Assembly (NCBI GenBank): GCA_034190875.2
Contig: CM067344.1
Location: forward strand, 21,793,189 to 21,857,188
Length of the DNA stretch: 64,000 nucleotides
Direction of reading: 5' to 3'
DNA from: Urechis unicinctus
Lineage: Eukaryota; Annelida; Polychaeta; Xenopneusta; Urechidae
Below, one piece after another: positions 11,626-24,171 of this stretch (the first letter of the stretch is position 1; each line of letters opens with the position of its first letter). A program made the translations under genes and the position numbers. The notes under the pieces are model-generated. The model saw only the letters and a list, made by a program, of their open reading frames with translations, did not search any database and was not told the origin of the DNA.

Positions 11626-11850
11626 TATATATATATTTATATATGTATATACAAATATATATATACATATATATATACGCACATATGGATATATATCTAT
11701 ATAATTATATATATACATTTAAATAAATAGATATAAACATGCATAAATATATATGTACAAACATATGCATACATATATATACATATATATATATATACAT
11801 ACATACATATAATCATATATATAGCGATATATGTAAATATATATCTATGT
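11626..11850. repeat. Imperfect TA / TATACA-rich array
   Basis: Degenerate alternating TA sequence with TATACATA and TATGTA interruptions. Confidence 0.9.
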
Positions 11851-12002
11851 GGAATGTAAGTGGGATAAAATCTAAGCATTGTAAAGCCAGGCACAACGAG
11901 AAACAGCCCAACCCCAAACAAGAATTGAAAAAGAGCTTACAGCATATATTACAGTTTCGACAGCCAATATAAATTCGGGTGTTTTGTTTTATCACAATTG
12001 CT

Positions 12003-12003
<1 letters not shown>

Positions 12004-12051
<48 letters not shown>

Positions 12052-12052
12052 C
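12004..12052. repeat. (ATC)n trinucleotide microsatellite
   Basis: Tandem TCA/ATC repeats, decaying into CGTCATCA-like variants up to about 12,130. Apparent poly-Asp, poly-Met and poly-Ile frames are artefacts. Confidence 0.95.
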
Positions 12053-12299
12053 CGTCATCACCATCGTCATCGACGTCGTCGCCGTAATCGACGTCTTCTT
12101 TGACGTTGTTGTCATCACCATTATCATCACTCGCGGACAAGATCGGTGGGGGGTTTTCCTTTAGATATATGGATGAAGTGGCAGGGTTTGACGATAAATG
12201 ATTATCCGATGTTCGTTCATCCCAAGAATTGCTTATCTTTGATCTTACATTATGACGCCCAGACAAACTGCTTTACTTAAGTCTCTGTCAATATTGCCA

Positions 12300-12590
12300 A
12301 GTGTCAAGTTTGCACTATCTAAGGAATTGTAAAACTGCCATTTCAAATATAGTAGCCCTAAACCATATAAAAAATACAACATTACGTGCAACAAGTGACG
12401 ACTACAGATACTATTCTTTTCTATGCATATTCTTGGACACCACAAACAAGTGGAATATTTCCTTCCTAAATGCATAGTAATTTTCATTTGCGGGTTGAGC
12501 TGCATCACATATTTCATTGCACACAAAGATGTTACGATTACCGATGAATCTGCCATTAACTCGCCTCCAAAGTCGAGTGAAAGGGTGGCA
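12300..12590 (-). pseudogene. Diverged copy of the block A galectin-like fragment
   Basis: Homologous to 7,175-7,460 (block A) but much more diverged, with several indels in the flanks. Over the 41 codons containing NGRFIGNRNIFVC and NENYYAFRKEIF on the minus strand there is no indel, and most differences are conservative (for example M/V, D/N, L/I, T/A). This suggests the two copies once diverged under coding constraint. The frame ends at a stop near 12,417. No complete gene is visible. Confidence 0.45.
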
Positions 12591-12640
12591 TAAGGCTTAT
12601 TACTATCTAGGGCTTAGTGTGCTGAACTCCGCCACAATAT

Positions 12641-12830
12641 TTCAGCCTTCGACAGCCAGGATGAACCTGACAAACGGTATCCAGATCGATGGAGATTTCA
12701 CGACTCAACGTGCATGTTCGACATCTGGTCGTGCGATGACCTCCTGCTTTACCAGGTCACAAACGACCGCAGAAGGAAGTACGTACCTCAAACGAAGTAC
12801 GTACTTCGTTTCCAGTACGGCGCACTTGGT
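12641..12830 (+). other. Possible orphan exon of unknown function
   Basis: After an acceptor-like AATATTTCAG (about 12,636-12,645), a GC-richer open stretch reads FDSQDEPDKRYPDRWRF, then CMFDIWSCDDLLLYQV and a basic NDRRRKYV segment. Acidic, Cys and Trp-rich composition looks coding and unlike the surrounding AT-rich DNA. I do not recognise the family. No partner exons were found. Confidence 0.25.
12790..12811. repeat. 22-bp perfect palindrome
   Basis: AAACGAAGTAC followed directly by its exact complement, centred on 12,800/12,801. Further partial copies of ACGTAC and GAAGTACG lie immediately upstream. Confidence 0.9.
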
Positions 12831-14171
12831 TTGAAGTATGCATACATAAACATTAATATTCTCAACTGTTTCGCAAATTGTGACATTATTTACTGAGATT
12901 TAGTTGGGTAAAATCGTGGAAACCCCTTAGTTGTCACAGCCTCGATTTGGGACCATGTTAAGCGTTGCACGTGTACGAGAAGGCTTTCCTACGCGTTTTC
13001 AAACTTTTGTATGGCGGCCATCGCGTGTCTTTTCCGAAGATTGATGAGGCAAGAATCATTTTTGTATCAGTCTGGCTAAGTTCAGAACTTTTTGCGGAGC
13101 ATAGTTTGTCTATTTTTTTTGTTTTTCATTATATGAAATATAGTTTGGGAAAAATTGTATGGCATATTTGTGACTTATGGATAATAACATCACACCCTAT
13201 GTCAATCCATTTGCACACCTGATATTTTTGTACTCCAATCGAAATACGCCGTACCATGATTGTTTCAAATTTCACTTGTTGTCCATCTGGGTCTGATTGA
13301 GAGTGTTCATATACGTGTTCAGTAGTGCTTACAAATGAATGTTCTTCTCAAATAGAATAACAAAGAAGCCAAGTGTTTGATGTTGAACAGAATGCCCCCA
13401 CAACACCACAACAGTAGGTTTTCATACTGTTGTTGGCCTGTTCTCTTCGAGTTTTTTTTTTTTAAATGGATGTTAGATTATTATTTAAGGCTTTACAGTT
13501 GGAAACGAGCATCATTACTTATGTAATGAACATTAGCATTTAAGCATACTTAAGGTTTAACAGGTAAGGATTGGATTGTTTACAAAATCACAGGGTCACC
13601 AATCACGTTGTATTGAAATTTACTATGCTTTATTACAAATACTTCCATATCAATGTGGACAGTGGTCATAAGAATATTCTTCATATGTAAACATCATGAT
13701 GGTGTTTATCCTACATGCTGCTAATAATTTAGCTTCTATCGTCCAAATCATATGCCTTTAACAATATATCATGCAGATCCATATTTTGAGTCGAGGAACA
13801 GCAATGTTTGGGTTAATTTTATTTAAGAAATTAATTCTCAAGAGGCAAATTGCGTACAAAATCACATATGCAAAATATTCGGTATTACATTATAGGATAC
13901 CGAGTAATCCCCAAGTGCAGGTACACTACACATCAATTACCAGTATTACAATGAGGCAGATAATGATAACAAGTATAGTAAAGTTATGACTGTTTGACAG
14001 CTAAAAGTATATGTATGACGTTGATACAATAAGTGAGATACATAACAATGATATGTGTAGGACAGGTTACACAACGCAGGATAAAGCTACTTTAATTGGT
14101 CATGGCACAGATATGATTAATTGATATACCTATACATGTACAGACATACATATTACAACAGCGAGTGTTGA

Positions 14172-14450
14172 ATGACAAAACTGGAGGAAAGCATGTACAA
14201 AATTCGGGATGGCATTGAAAACGGAAAGGGTTGGAAGGTTCGGAGAGAAAATCGATGTGATGTCGTTGAAATCCAATTCCGAAAGACAAAAAAGGGCTGG
14301 TTCCCTGACCTCTTCCTTATCAGAAATGAGAGGAAGAGGATAATATGCACAAAGTCGTATAAACTTGTTCAGCGGTTTGAGAGCAATATTCGGGTTGAGT
14401 ATATAGACGATAACAAAAAAAGATGGGTTTATTGTTCAGAAGAGACCTAG
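14172..14450 (+). CDS. Hypothetical 92-codon open frame
   Basis: ATG at 14,172 to TAG at 14,448-14,450. The peptide is highly charged (rich in K, R, E and D) with no membrane segment or motif I recognise. An acceptor-like TTACAACAG lies just upstream, so it might be a terminal exon. It lies in the copy-1-specific interval and has no duplicate in the window with which to test constraint. The overlapping minus-strand frames are shadows or equally unsupported. Confidence 0.2.
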   Translation: MTKLEESMYKIRDGIENGKGWKVRRENRCDVVEIQFRKTKKGWFPDLFLIRNERKRIICTKSYKLVQRFESNIRVEYIDDNKKRWVYCSEET

Positions 14451-15548
14451 TACACCCATCACAGACAGAGCTTCTTCATTGAGAGTTGAAATCAACTTTA
14501 ATCGGCTTGGAAGGCGGCTGCACTGACTAATCACTAACGGCTGATGGAATGTTCAAGTCTGGATAGATTTCATTCACTGAATGCATGATTAACAAAACTT
14601 AGCAGCAGTTTTTGTGTAATGGACAGATTCTTTTTTTCCAACCAAATCAACAGTTTTTCTTGGAACTTTTGATTTCAGGTTTCCAGTTTCCAAACATCCC
14701 CATTGTGAATGGATGCATTATTTATCTAAACAAGCACTCCATGATTTCCCTTTTTATCATGTTTGTCAAATGTAACGACTAATGTTTATTTTTGATATAC
14801 ACCTACCTGGCAAAAGAATGGAATGTCGGATAACTGGCTAAAAACGCTCACTGACCTGATGTTTATAGTAGGGGAGTGTGTAATGAACATAATTAGGAAA
14901 CTTACGACAGCTATGATTCTGCATATAAATAAACAGTAGTGGCAATGCTTTTGTAAAATCCATAAACCAAAGAAAATACAAACATAGCATTGAGAGCACG
15001 TAATTTAATCCGCAGCGCTCCACATTAAATAGAACTATTAGATTTACCCTTTCACTCTATAATGCATTTTCTATAGCATAGAAGGTGTGCGACTCAGCAT
15101 TGATCATCAATATTGGATGGGCGCTGCTGTCATGTTTATTATCCGGTTTTCTGAAGACACAGACATGCTGAGGCAAGTAACGGCTGGAAAGCCACAACTC
15201 CTTCCACTGAATCACCAATATAATTGGTGCATCACTACATGCGGACGAGCGAGCTCACATCAAACGTCTTTCTCGATTTATAACAAGATTTGGAGACCTG
15301 GCCTTATTGGTGTGGTCCCGGATACATGATACTTTTGCATGTGTATATATTTAGTGACTGCGAGAGAGCGCTGGCAAAGATCAATAATGGAAAACAGCCC
15401 AATCGCCAAGCATCACTTCATCATATGCTTTATAGATATGGTAATTTCTTGGTCTGATAGAGCGAACCAAATGCCAATAAATATAAACGTCGCTGGATGT
15501 TTAACGTTAGAACACATGGGTCTGCGCTAGTCGATTGCTTGTACAGGG

Positions 15549-15610
<62 letters not shown>

Positions 15611-15613
15611 TAT

Positions 15614-15654
<41 letters not shown>

Positions 15655-15659
15655 TATAT

Positions 15660-15743
<84 letters not shown>

Positions 15744-15764
15744 ATATATATATATATATATATA

Positions 15765-15805
<41 letters not shown>

Positions 15806-15836
15806 GCATATATGTATATGTATATATGTATATATA
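15549..15836. repeat. (TA)n array with GATA/CTATA interruptions
   Basis: Alternating TA, broken by TAGATATA and TATCTCTA variants. It occupies the position homologous to the pure TA array at 29,483-29,641. Confidence 0.96.
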
Positions 15837-16379
15837 TGAATGTCACCTTAGGTAATGTCAGCTGAGCTTTGTGGTGGAGTGTTTCTTGACCCTAATTGAA
15901 AAGTGGGTGTCATATCATTCATCCTACTTTGGCAATCAACTTGCAGCAATGGAACACAATAGGCTAAAAGATCAGAGAGAAGAAGGATAGATAGCAAATA
16001 TAAGTCTCGTCACGACCACTCAGCTACACACTAACAAACAATTCTATCATAAGAGAAAATAATGATATCTGTAATTCGTTCTGGCTATTTCGCCTTTTTT
16101 TAAGCAATAATTTAGTGTTACAGGTGCAAAGGCGTACGCATATATATAACAAATGATGACGCAGCCAATGCGGCAGCATTCTCGAACGTCCACGACAGCA
16201 TTCATGGAATTGGCAAATTAATAACTCATGAACTATGTCACTTTGTTTTTCATTAGGAATATAAAAATGAACATATTTTGGTAAATAGAATCGAATCTGC
16301 GGAAAGGGTGTCATTGCTTGTTGGCATTGGTAATGATGGGTAAATATTGTAGGCACCGTTTTGTGAGACAAAGATTTGA

Positions 16380-16690
16380 CAGTGCCATTAATGCTCATTA
16401 AATGATACTGAGACAAATACACAGCTGGAGAGAATAACCCTCCTGTTGCCCTCACCCAAAAAACCGTGGATCCATAGAGCATGTAATGGTTCTTTACCTC
16501 GATGACAATTAGGTCAGGCACATGTCGTTCCATTTGAAGCAGTGTAGTTAAAAAGTCAGTTCTGTGGCTACGACCTTGCCACTCTACAGGAGTAGACATC
16601 TCCTTACATTGGAGACAGATGCACCAGTCTGGTGAAGTGGCAGTTAGTAGAGGGTTGAATCCTTCTGTCGTTGTGGGCTGTTGTGACATA
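16380..16690 (-). pseudogene. P2X7 C-terminus-like zinc domain relic, B copy 1
   Basis: On the minus strand a frame reads PDWCICLQCKEM (about 16,598-16,633), the Cys-rich entry of the zinc-binding ballast domain first known from the P2X7 receptor tail. It is followed by NHYMLYGSTVFW (about 16,465-16,500) and, after a one-frame shift, GEGNRRVILSSCVF (about 16,425-16,466). This corresponds to the family's aromatic YR/W block and conserved GxGNRRV(I/L)PSCV block. In invertebrates the domain is widespread in stand-alone and transposon-linked proteins. The second Cys pair is lost, and the frameshift indicates a relic. Upstream minus-strand sequence to about 16,903 is open but unrecognised. Confidence 0.55.
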
Positions 16691-19600
16691 AACGGGGTGA
16701 CTGTCTACACAAACTCTTAACTGTCTGTCCATAATGTCACCCAATATCTGCCACATCCCATCCACACTTCGCACAAAATCCTGAAACATAATCAGATGTT
16801 TGCTTTTTATGGATATAATATCTTCAATGCAAATTGCTCTCTGTGACCGAAATTCTAATAAGGTTTTTTCGAGCAACTGAAGAGAGTCAACTGCTGAATG
16901 CACACGACATCAATAATTTAATCAAAAATGGTATGACTATTATACTGTTTGACCTATAATAGAAAAAAAACCCGATTGGTAATTACACAGATTTAAGGTC
17001 TTTTGTCACTCAAAATTTCATCAAATTAATTCCAGAAATTCAGGGCTTCTAAAACATCAGCATGGTGTTGAAATAGCCAATTTTGGATCCGAATTACAAG
17101 CCAAAATCAAAAGTTTCGTTAGTGTGCGTTGCAACAAATACAAAATAAATAAAGTCAGAATCTATACCAACCCCACACGCATACTGCCCCCAACCCCTTG
17201 ATTTATAATACAAACCGTTAGTTGCAGATGAAATAATCCAATTTCGAACAAGTTTCAAAGGCGTTATATTCCAAAAAGTGGTAGGCAAGAACATCTAGAC
17301 ATCGATTTTATTACGCTTGTACATTGGCGCGGCTTTCCCGCAGGTGGGATGCTATTTATTATTAAATTTAAGGTGAAATAGCGTTGAACTAGTGAGCATA
17401 AATGGTTTATATGGCTTCCAAAAGAGCTGTTGGACTTATTTGGCACGCATTTATAGTTCAGTTTAGTTTCGATACTGCTGCAAAAAGGCTGAATAAGCAA
17501 CAACTGGGTAGTGCATGTAAGCTTAATAGCAAGCACAATGTCATAATGCTTAAACAAGATACCGGGCATTGCCAAGTAGAGCCAAAGCGGCTTATCTCTC
17601 CATGTCAATGGACAGCACATTACAAATAAATAATATTGCATGGCGGCATTAAAAAAATCAGGAATAATCAAGTTCATTGTTACGTTTTGTATTGTGTTAT
17701 TTGCATAACCTTGACGATTTGTGAGCCGCATTATATTGCTATAAAAGAATGAGACCCACGGTTGTGGTTTTCAGCTTCACAAATGTCTGCCTTGTCACCC
17801 AACCTTTGATATCCTTAACACAAAAAAATCCTACTGGTACCTGTTGCCTCCGGTTATGTGACACCTTTAATTAATCCAATAACATATGAAAGGTCGATGT
17901 TGATAAATGTGGCTCGACACTATTCAATGGTTGCGTTTAATAACCATTCTAATTGTCTATCAATAGATAAGTAAAATAACATATATCAAGGCTGTGGTAA
18001 ACAGTCACGATCAAATCTGGCAAGCATGTATAAATCGGTCGGTGTTCGCTGTCTAACATTAGAAAATGAATAAAATATATAAAGAAGCATTAATATAAAT
18101 CGTGCCAGGCACATATATAGGTTACAGTATATCAATCCTCCTCTCAGGGAATTTCAGATCATGGTGAGTGTTAGTCCTAGGTAAACCCCCGTCTTCGCTT
18201 GATTACGTCATCTCCTCAATACCTACACCAATCTAATCCCGCTGACGTTCTCATCAATTCGCTTGGCACTGTTTCGGGCCAATATTTACCATCCCCATCT
18301 TGTCCACGGCTCCCTTGAGAGTGTTACTGATTAATAATGTAACCTTGGTGCAAATCTGTAAATCAGCGTTTTGGCATGGGTAGTCTCACGTTGATCACAG
18401 CGGAAGCATCTTTGCTGCATAATGTATGAATCTAATTGTGCAGGCTATAGTTCATTTAATGATCAAATGACGGCATTGTATTGCAGTTTCATAAGACCAA
18501 GATGTGTAAAGCAGGGAGCTAATGGCGCCGTTAGACACCGGCAGTATCTCAAATAGAAACCAACAGGTGTGTCAACCCAAAATAGCTTTTACTCTGATAT
18601 ACACAATTGTCTCTCATCCCATCCAAATAATTTATCTGGACGATAGTGATGATAAAATGTAGCTCGGAGGTATGTGTGTGAGGGGAGGGGGTATTAGATG
18701 GCATAACAAACGCCTCAAGGGAGAAGCGTTGCCAATAATAATTTGCAGAACAATGGGTCCAATATGCACGATTTGTAGAATAAACATAATTAAGGGACAA
18801 CTGACCACAGCCGATGATCTTCTGTGAGATATCAGGGTATCATATATATTAAAGGTTTTTGATCACATTGAGAGCAAGGCACTGTGTCGATGGTTCCTCT
18901 CCAATCATAAACGTTCGGTTTCCATGATAGCATCAATCTCATTTAGCATGTTTGAGGACCAGGTGCAAATAATCTTTACTGTTCTTACGAAGATCGTATA
19001 CACTCCCACCAATACGTCCATTACCGCCTATTAATTGCATTTCAATTTCACTCGTTGCCCTAACTACGTGTTTCAACATGCACCGCACCATAGAATGTGA
19101 CATGTTTCGAGTCAGGATGTTATCAGAAATCACAACTACAGCTCAGATGATCCGATAAGGTATAACAATAAAAAACTGGCTCCTTGCTGAATCCCGGCCT
19201 TTTATTTTGCTAAAGCGGGAGTGCCTAGGTTAAATTGTTCACCAGGGAAATCTGATTTACTTTGATGCACTCACGTATAGTTATTGATAATGGCTGCAGA
19301 CATATAATACCTATAGAGTATCAAAAAGCCAAGGACGCCTTCATATGATATTGTCAAAAGGTTGTGTGAATGCGCAGCATGCAGGAAGACGTGTGCTCAT
19401 TGAGTTTCGTTTCATACAGCCGCTATATTGGATATAAGTCGTAGTTCACTCATTCATATTAACTTTTTCAAAGAGGGGCGTGTGCTGTTCAATAACCAAG
19501 AATAAACGGCCAGCGAATTGTGTCACCTTTAGCTGTGATAAACCTGCAAAGGGGTTCCATATAAACGGAAGTAACCCAACACAAATGCTGACCTGTATAT

Positions 19601-19750
19601 GCACAGTGCTCCATGCGCGTGTCGAAGCTATGGGTGCTAAAATATCGCTATCTAAGACAAAGCTTTGCTTTATAATGAGTACCGTTGGATTGGGAAAAAT
19701 CTTTCCTCGGGCGGACCAATACCGAACGTTTAATACGAATAGGGTTCCAT

Positions 19751-21099
19751 GAATGCTCGAAATCATGCTATTTGTTGTGCAGACTAAGTATGATCCATCC
19801 TGAAATCAATGCTGGTGGTAATCCAATTATCCCTTCTGCATGATATGGCTAAGAGTATATCAGATGTATTCTCAACATCAATGAACGAATAAACTGGTTT
19901 ACACCACTTAAGTCCCTTGTTATACCACCTCACTGAGACTTGAGGCAACGAATTATAGATTCCTTCATGAGAATACCAAAGCATATAAAAACCGCAGTAT
20001 GTTTGCGTGTCCGTGAGAATTGCATGCTATACATTTCATAAACACCAACCGCTTGAGAGAGATGTTGTCTTGTTATCATGTGGAATGATTCTAACCCAGT
20101 GGATGGGCATCAATGAATCACTGCTAACTGACTACGCCCTGATGACACAGTAACACCCTACTATCGAGTATCACTATTTCTGGTCGAGCTTGCTTTGATT
20201 TGATATGACGGTCATTTTTCTGTACTGAATCCCAACAATCTTCTGCTCTTCCGACAATCTTGACGACCCCTTCATCGACATCACAAACAAAGCTGGTGTT
20301 GCCTCACAATTCATGTCTACGATGCGAATGTCTTGCAATTTCGAGTTTAATAGCATTTGGATGACTGGTTGGATATATTTAATTGACGGTTTTGAGGTCA
20401 CCATGATGTGTGACCTTGCTCTGATATTGATGAAGTTATGCGCTCAATGAACACAGTCATATACTGCGAATGTTTATGTTCAGTGAATATCTCATCCATA
20501 GTTGCTCATTTTCGTAATCTTCGCGTGTTACCTGACAAGCAGAAGCTGGAAGATACTTTAATCCTCATACACAGTTTGATTATGTATTGCATGACATATC
20601 TCCTGGGATACACCCTTTCCTATATTTTACTGATTCTGTATATATGATACGATACAAGATCAGCACATGTTTTATAGAGTCACAAAGGTCTTCGTTCCCA
20701 TAGCAACTACATAATGGCTGGCGCAAGTAACTAGTGTACGTTTCTAATCATCAGCATACCAGGAGACAGCACGCTGTGTTTGCAGCATTGTATTTGCCCA
20801 ACACACCTTGCCAAATAGACTTATTCCACTGAGCCCCATGAAAATTGACATAGGCCGCTAAGTGTTAGCAATACATTATGTTTGATACAACTAGCGAATA
20901 ATGCATCACAATTAGTAGCCAAAGCTCTCCGTTCTTTGCCAGCGACGATACAGTGGTCAGAAGCATTCCCATTGTGACATATTGTAAAAAGAAAACGTTT
21001 ATTATACAAATACACAAAAGATTTGACAACTTAACACTCTCATTAAAAACCTGTCCTGTTATGTCGAAAGAAATGAAAACTACATCCGTTTATTTTATA
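19751..21099. other. Copy-1-specific interval between blocks B and C
   Basis: No counterpart in copy 2, where block B passes directly into the mosaic at 33,200. Contains only short, unsupported open frames on both strands. Confidence 0.6.
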
Positions 21100-22864
21100 A
21101 CATTTGATGATTATTCATGAACCGAGATACATTGCTATCGGCATGTGTATACTTTAGCTTTACAATGTTTATGAGAGTATTTACTCAGATGTGAGCAGTT
21201 TATATTTTTTGTTTCCATGTTGCTATTGTAGCAGCATGAGACCAATATATGTTTAGATACATGGGTTTGTTTAATGTTTTCGACCTGATATCCCAGTTGT
21301 ATCGTGTTGTCGGCTGTACAGAACCGTGTCACCTTACATATAACACTCTAAGCAACCTTATGCCGAACCATAGTTGCAATCCCATGTTACAAGATTATTG
21401 AGGGTGCACTCACATCGAAACCGTACTCAGTTACGCATATCACCATCGTGACAGATATTCATAGAGTTCAAAAGATTCATGGGGCGTCATTTCCGGATTA
21501 ACAAAGATAACTAATTATAAAGGAGATATTATACTGAACGTTTATGCGCCTCTTGAACGCCTGCATTTAAACCTCGACGTTCGGCAGCAGGGTCGAGTGT
21601 GGCATGTGTAGCACACAGCGCGAGCCTGTTATATTTATATTTATTGCTTTCATGTTGCTGTTATTTTAATAGTGTATACCGTAAAGCGAATGAAATCACC
21701 ATAGAACTCGCTCTGTTCCTATTGATGCCTAAGACGGCTGGCTGCAGACGACGATTTGCATCAGACGTTATTGCACCATGAAGTTGCGTTACACATAAAC
21801 AGCGGCTGTTAACACAGTCATCGGCACGATTTATTGTGCAATGTACAATTATCACCGACAGAGCAACATCCGCGGCAGAAGGTGAAATGAATAATCAAAC
21901 TCATACGAGACAGATATGACAAATTAATGGTCGCTTACACATTTTCGATTAATCACATGACCGTAGCATTAACAGAGTCAAAATAGGACTCATAACAGTG
22001 AAAATGATCATACTCGAACGGATGTAAAATCATCATCAGTGTCTTAATAATTGGACAGAGGCAGACCCAATGATCTATAACGTATTGCTTGTGTGAAATA
22101 TCATCTGACCAGGCTATAGCACTACCACATCGGACAGGCTATAGCACTACCACATCGGACAGGCTATGGCACTATCGGACAGGCTATATACACTATACCA
22201 CATCGGACAGGCTATGCACTACCACATCGGACAGGCTATAGCACTACCACATCGGACAGGCTATGGCACTACCACATCGGACAGGCTATAGCACTACCAC
22301 ATCGGACAGGCTATAGCACTACCACATCGGACAGGCTATAGCACTACCACATCGGACAGGCTATAGCACTACCACTTCATGCGGACTATATCACTACCAC
22401 ATCGGACAGGCTATAGCACTACCACATCGGACAGGCTATATCACTACCACATCGGACACAGGCTATAGGGACAGACTACAGCACTACCACATCGGACAGG
22501 CTATACCACTATAGCACTACACATCGGACAGGCTATAACATTCATTTGAGAGTTCGTAGTCAAAATCATTTGACACCGATAACAAGTGAATAACTATTCG
22601 TAGGAAATGATAATGGAGTTGGTTTAACAGCTACATTCGGACGGTGTCCACAATCTACGCGTTATATGAAGCGTTTATCTCTGTGCTGCTGGAACCGAAC
22701 AATGTTTGTCCCATGAGCAATCATAGTTTATTGTAATGGCACAGAGGAGCTGGGGCGTATCATTTATCGACGGTACGTGCTGAACAAAGAGGTCGTTGAC
22801 AAGAATATTACACGATGACATGACGAATAAGCTGAGCTGTGTAATTGATATTCTTAAATGCTTT
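21100..22864 (+). repeat. Segmental duplication, block C copy 1
   Basis: From TTATTCATGAACCGAGATAC (about 21,111) through the minisatellite to the junction with block A copy 2. Counterpart tracts at 33,408-35,184 are interleaved with block A sequence. I see no gene. Confidence 0.8.
22112..22540. repeat. 25-bp minisatellite
   Basis: About 16 or 17 head-to-tail copies of CTATAGCACTACCACATCGG followed by ACAGG, with a few shortened or rearranged units (for example near 22,165-22,190 and 22,375-22,390). There are no unique spacers, so it is not a CRISPR array. A shorter and more degenerate array occupies the homologous place at 34,635-34,828. Confidence 0.95.
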
Positions 22865-24171
22865 GTCCCGCAAACTTATGCTGCAATCAATAAATCATTT
22901 GCCACAGTGGCGTTAAACAAATATGAACAGATGTTCTGTAAATTACAAATAACACTTATCGCGTAAGTTTTATGACGCATCCCTCGTGCTCTTCATATTG
23001 TGGGTCCAAATAAACCAACAGAGGAAAGGAAATAGAACTGTATTCATCTTCGGGCTGCCACCGTTTACATATGGCGATGTGGGATAATCTGTGATGCCAA
23101 CCGCAGTTTACTCCATCGACAGAAGTAGTAATGGCACACCCTCTTAATTACTCGACTAAAGCAAAACACCAGTTGTCTCTGTTTGTATAATCGCGGTAGT
23201 TGATTTATACAGTCGCGCATAGATTTGCTTTATATGTAAATGTGACATATATCCTTAGTTGCAATAAATTCAGGCAACATCCCACGGTACACTCTCGCAG
23301 CTTAAATCATGCATGGGAGTGGGTAGCACAAAGGACTGAGATTACAGCAGACATATCATGGCCCACTATACGGCCACTTCAGGTTCTATTCAGCTTGACA
23401 GGATGATGCATTGAATTTGCTTGTCTGCCACCAGACTGGCTACCCTGTGTTTAAGCTTGGCGAAGGATTAACAACTATGAAATGAAGTGAATTATATACC
23501 GCTGTCGGGCTCATCACATTTATACTTCATCTTATCGTATGCGTCCCATCCAATAAGCGTCAGAGTTTCCGATGATAGAAATATACTGACCTTAATGAGA
23601 TCTATTGAATATTAGTACCTATGAACAGCCACCATGCTGCGAAGTGGTACCACGGCAAATAATTGTCATGATAGCACCTCTGGTAGTTCATGCGATGAAT
23701 CATTGGAAATGAAAAACATACACTTTCAGTAGTAATTTCAAGTCAGCAAAGGGTTCGGTCATAACGACCACGCAACGCTTTTCCGTCTTACTTTGGCGTT
23801 TTCTATGATCCTAGGCTTTTTCACTTTATTTACAGCTACATTTACAGACCACATGACACAGCATGCTCGCAGGCACTTTACAGCTGAATCATAAGTTAAT
23901 GAGAACTGAATACGGCAGTATCATACATGAGGGACGTTTGAAAGTGCCTGTAGAGGAAGCCTTACTCGGGTCATCTGGTTAACCGTACACTCTTGCTTTG
24001 TGACGGTGGGGTTTGGGATGTGGGGTGGGATGGAAAGGGGTTGTGGCACTGCTGGTTGAAATTGATGGATCTTGTGATTTAGCAAGGGCGAGTACATGCA
24101 AACAGCGATGATCAAAGCCAGAAAGGCTTGCGAACACGCGTTGATGTCATTCATTACAAACGTAATGTAGT

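Larger units (their letters stand above)
14724..19750 (+). repeat. Segmental duplication, block B copy 1
   Basis: Matches 28,509-33,163 in order, with substitutions and indels (for example about 155 bp present only in copy 2 at 28,819-28,973). Contains a TA array and a P2X7-C-like relic on the minus strand. Short open frames at 15,087-15,329 and 19,480-19,752 recur in copy 2, but there is no domain evidence. The rest holds nothing recognisable. Confidence 0.88.

Noticed and set aside
11949..12266. Poly-Asp and poly-Met frames
   Set aside because: Translations of the (ATC)n run in different frames.
15087..15329. 80-codon frame conserved in block B copy 2 (29,001-29,243)
   Set aside because: Differences are few and scattered as in the flanking non-coding DNA, with no domain or splice context. 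Conservation reflects young duplication.
22112..22540. Possible CRISPR-like array
   Set aside because: Head-to-tail 25-bp units without unique spacers, in animal DNA; it is a minisatellite.
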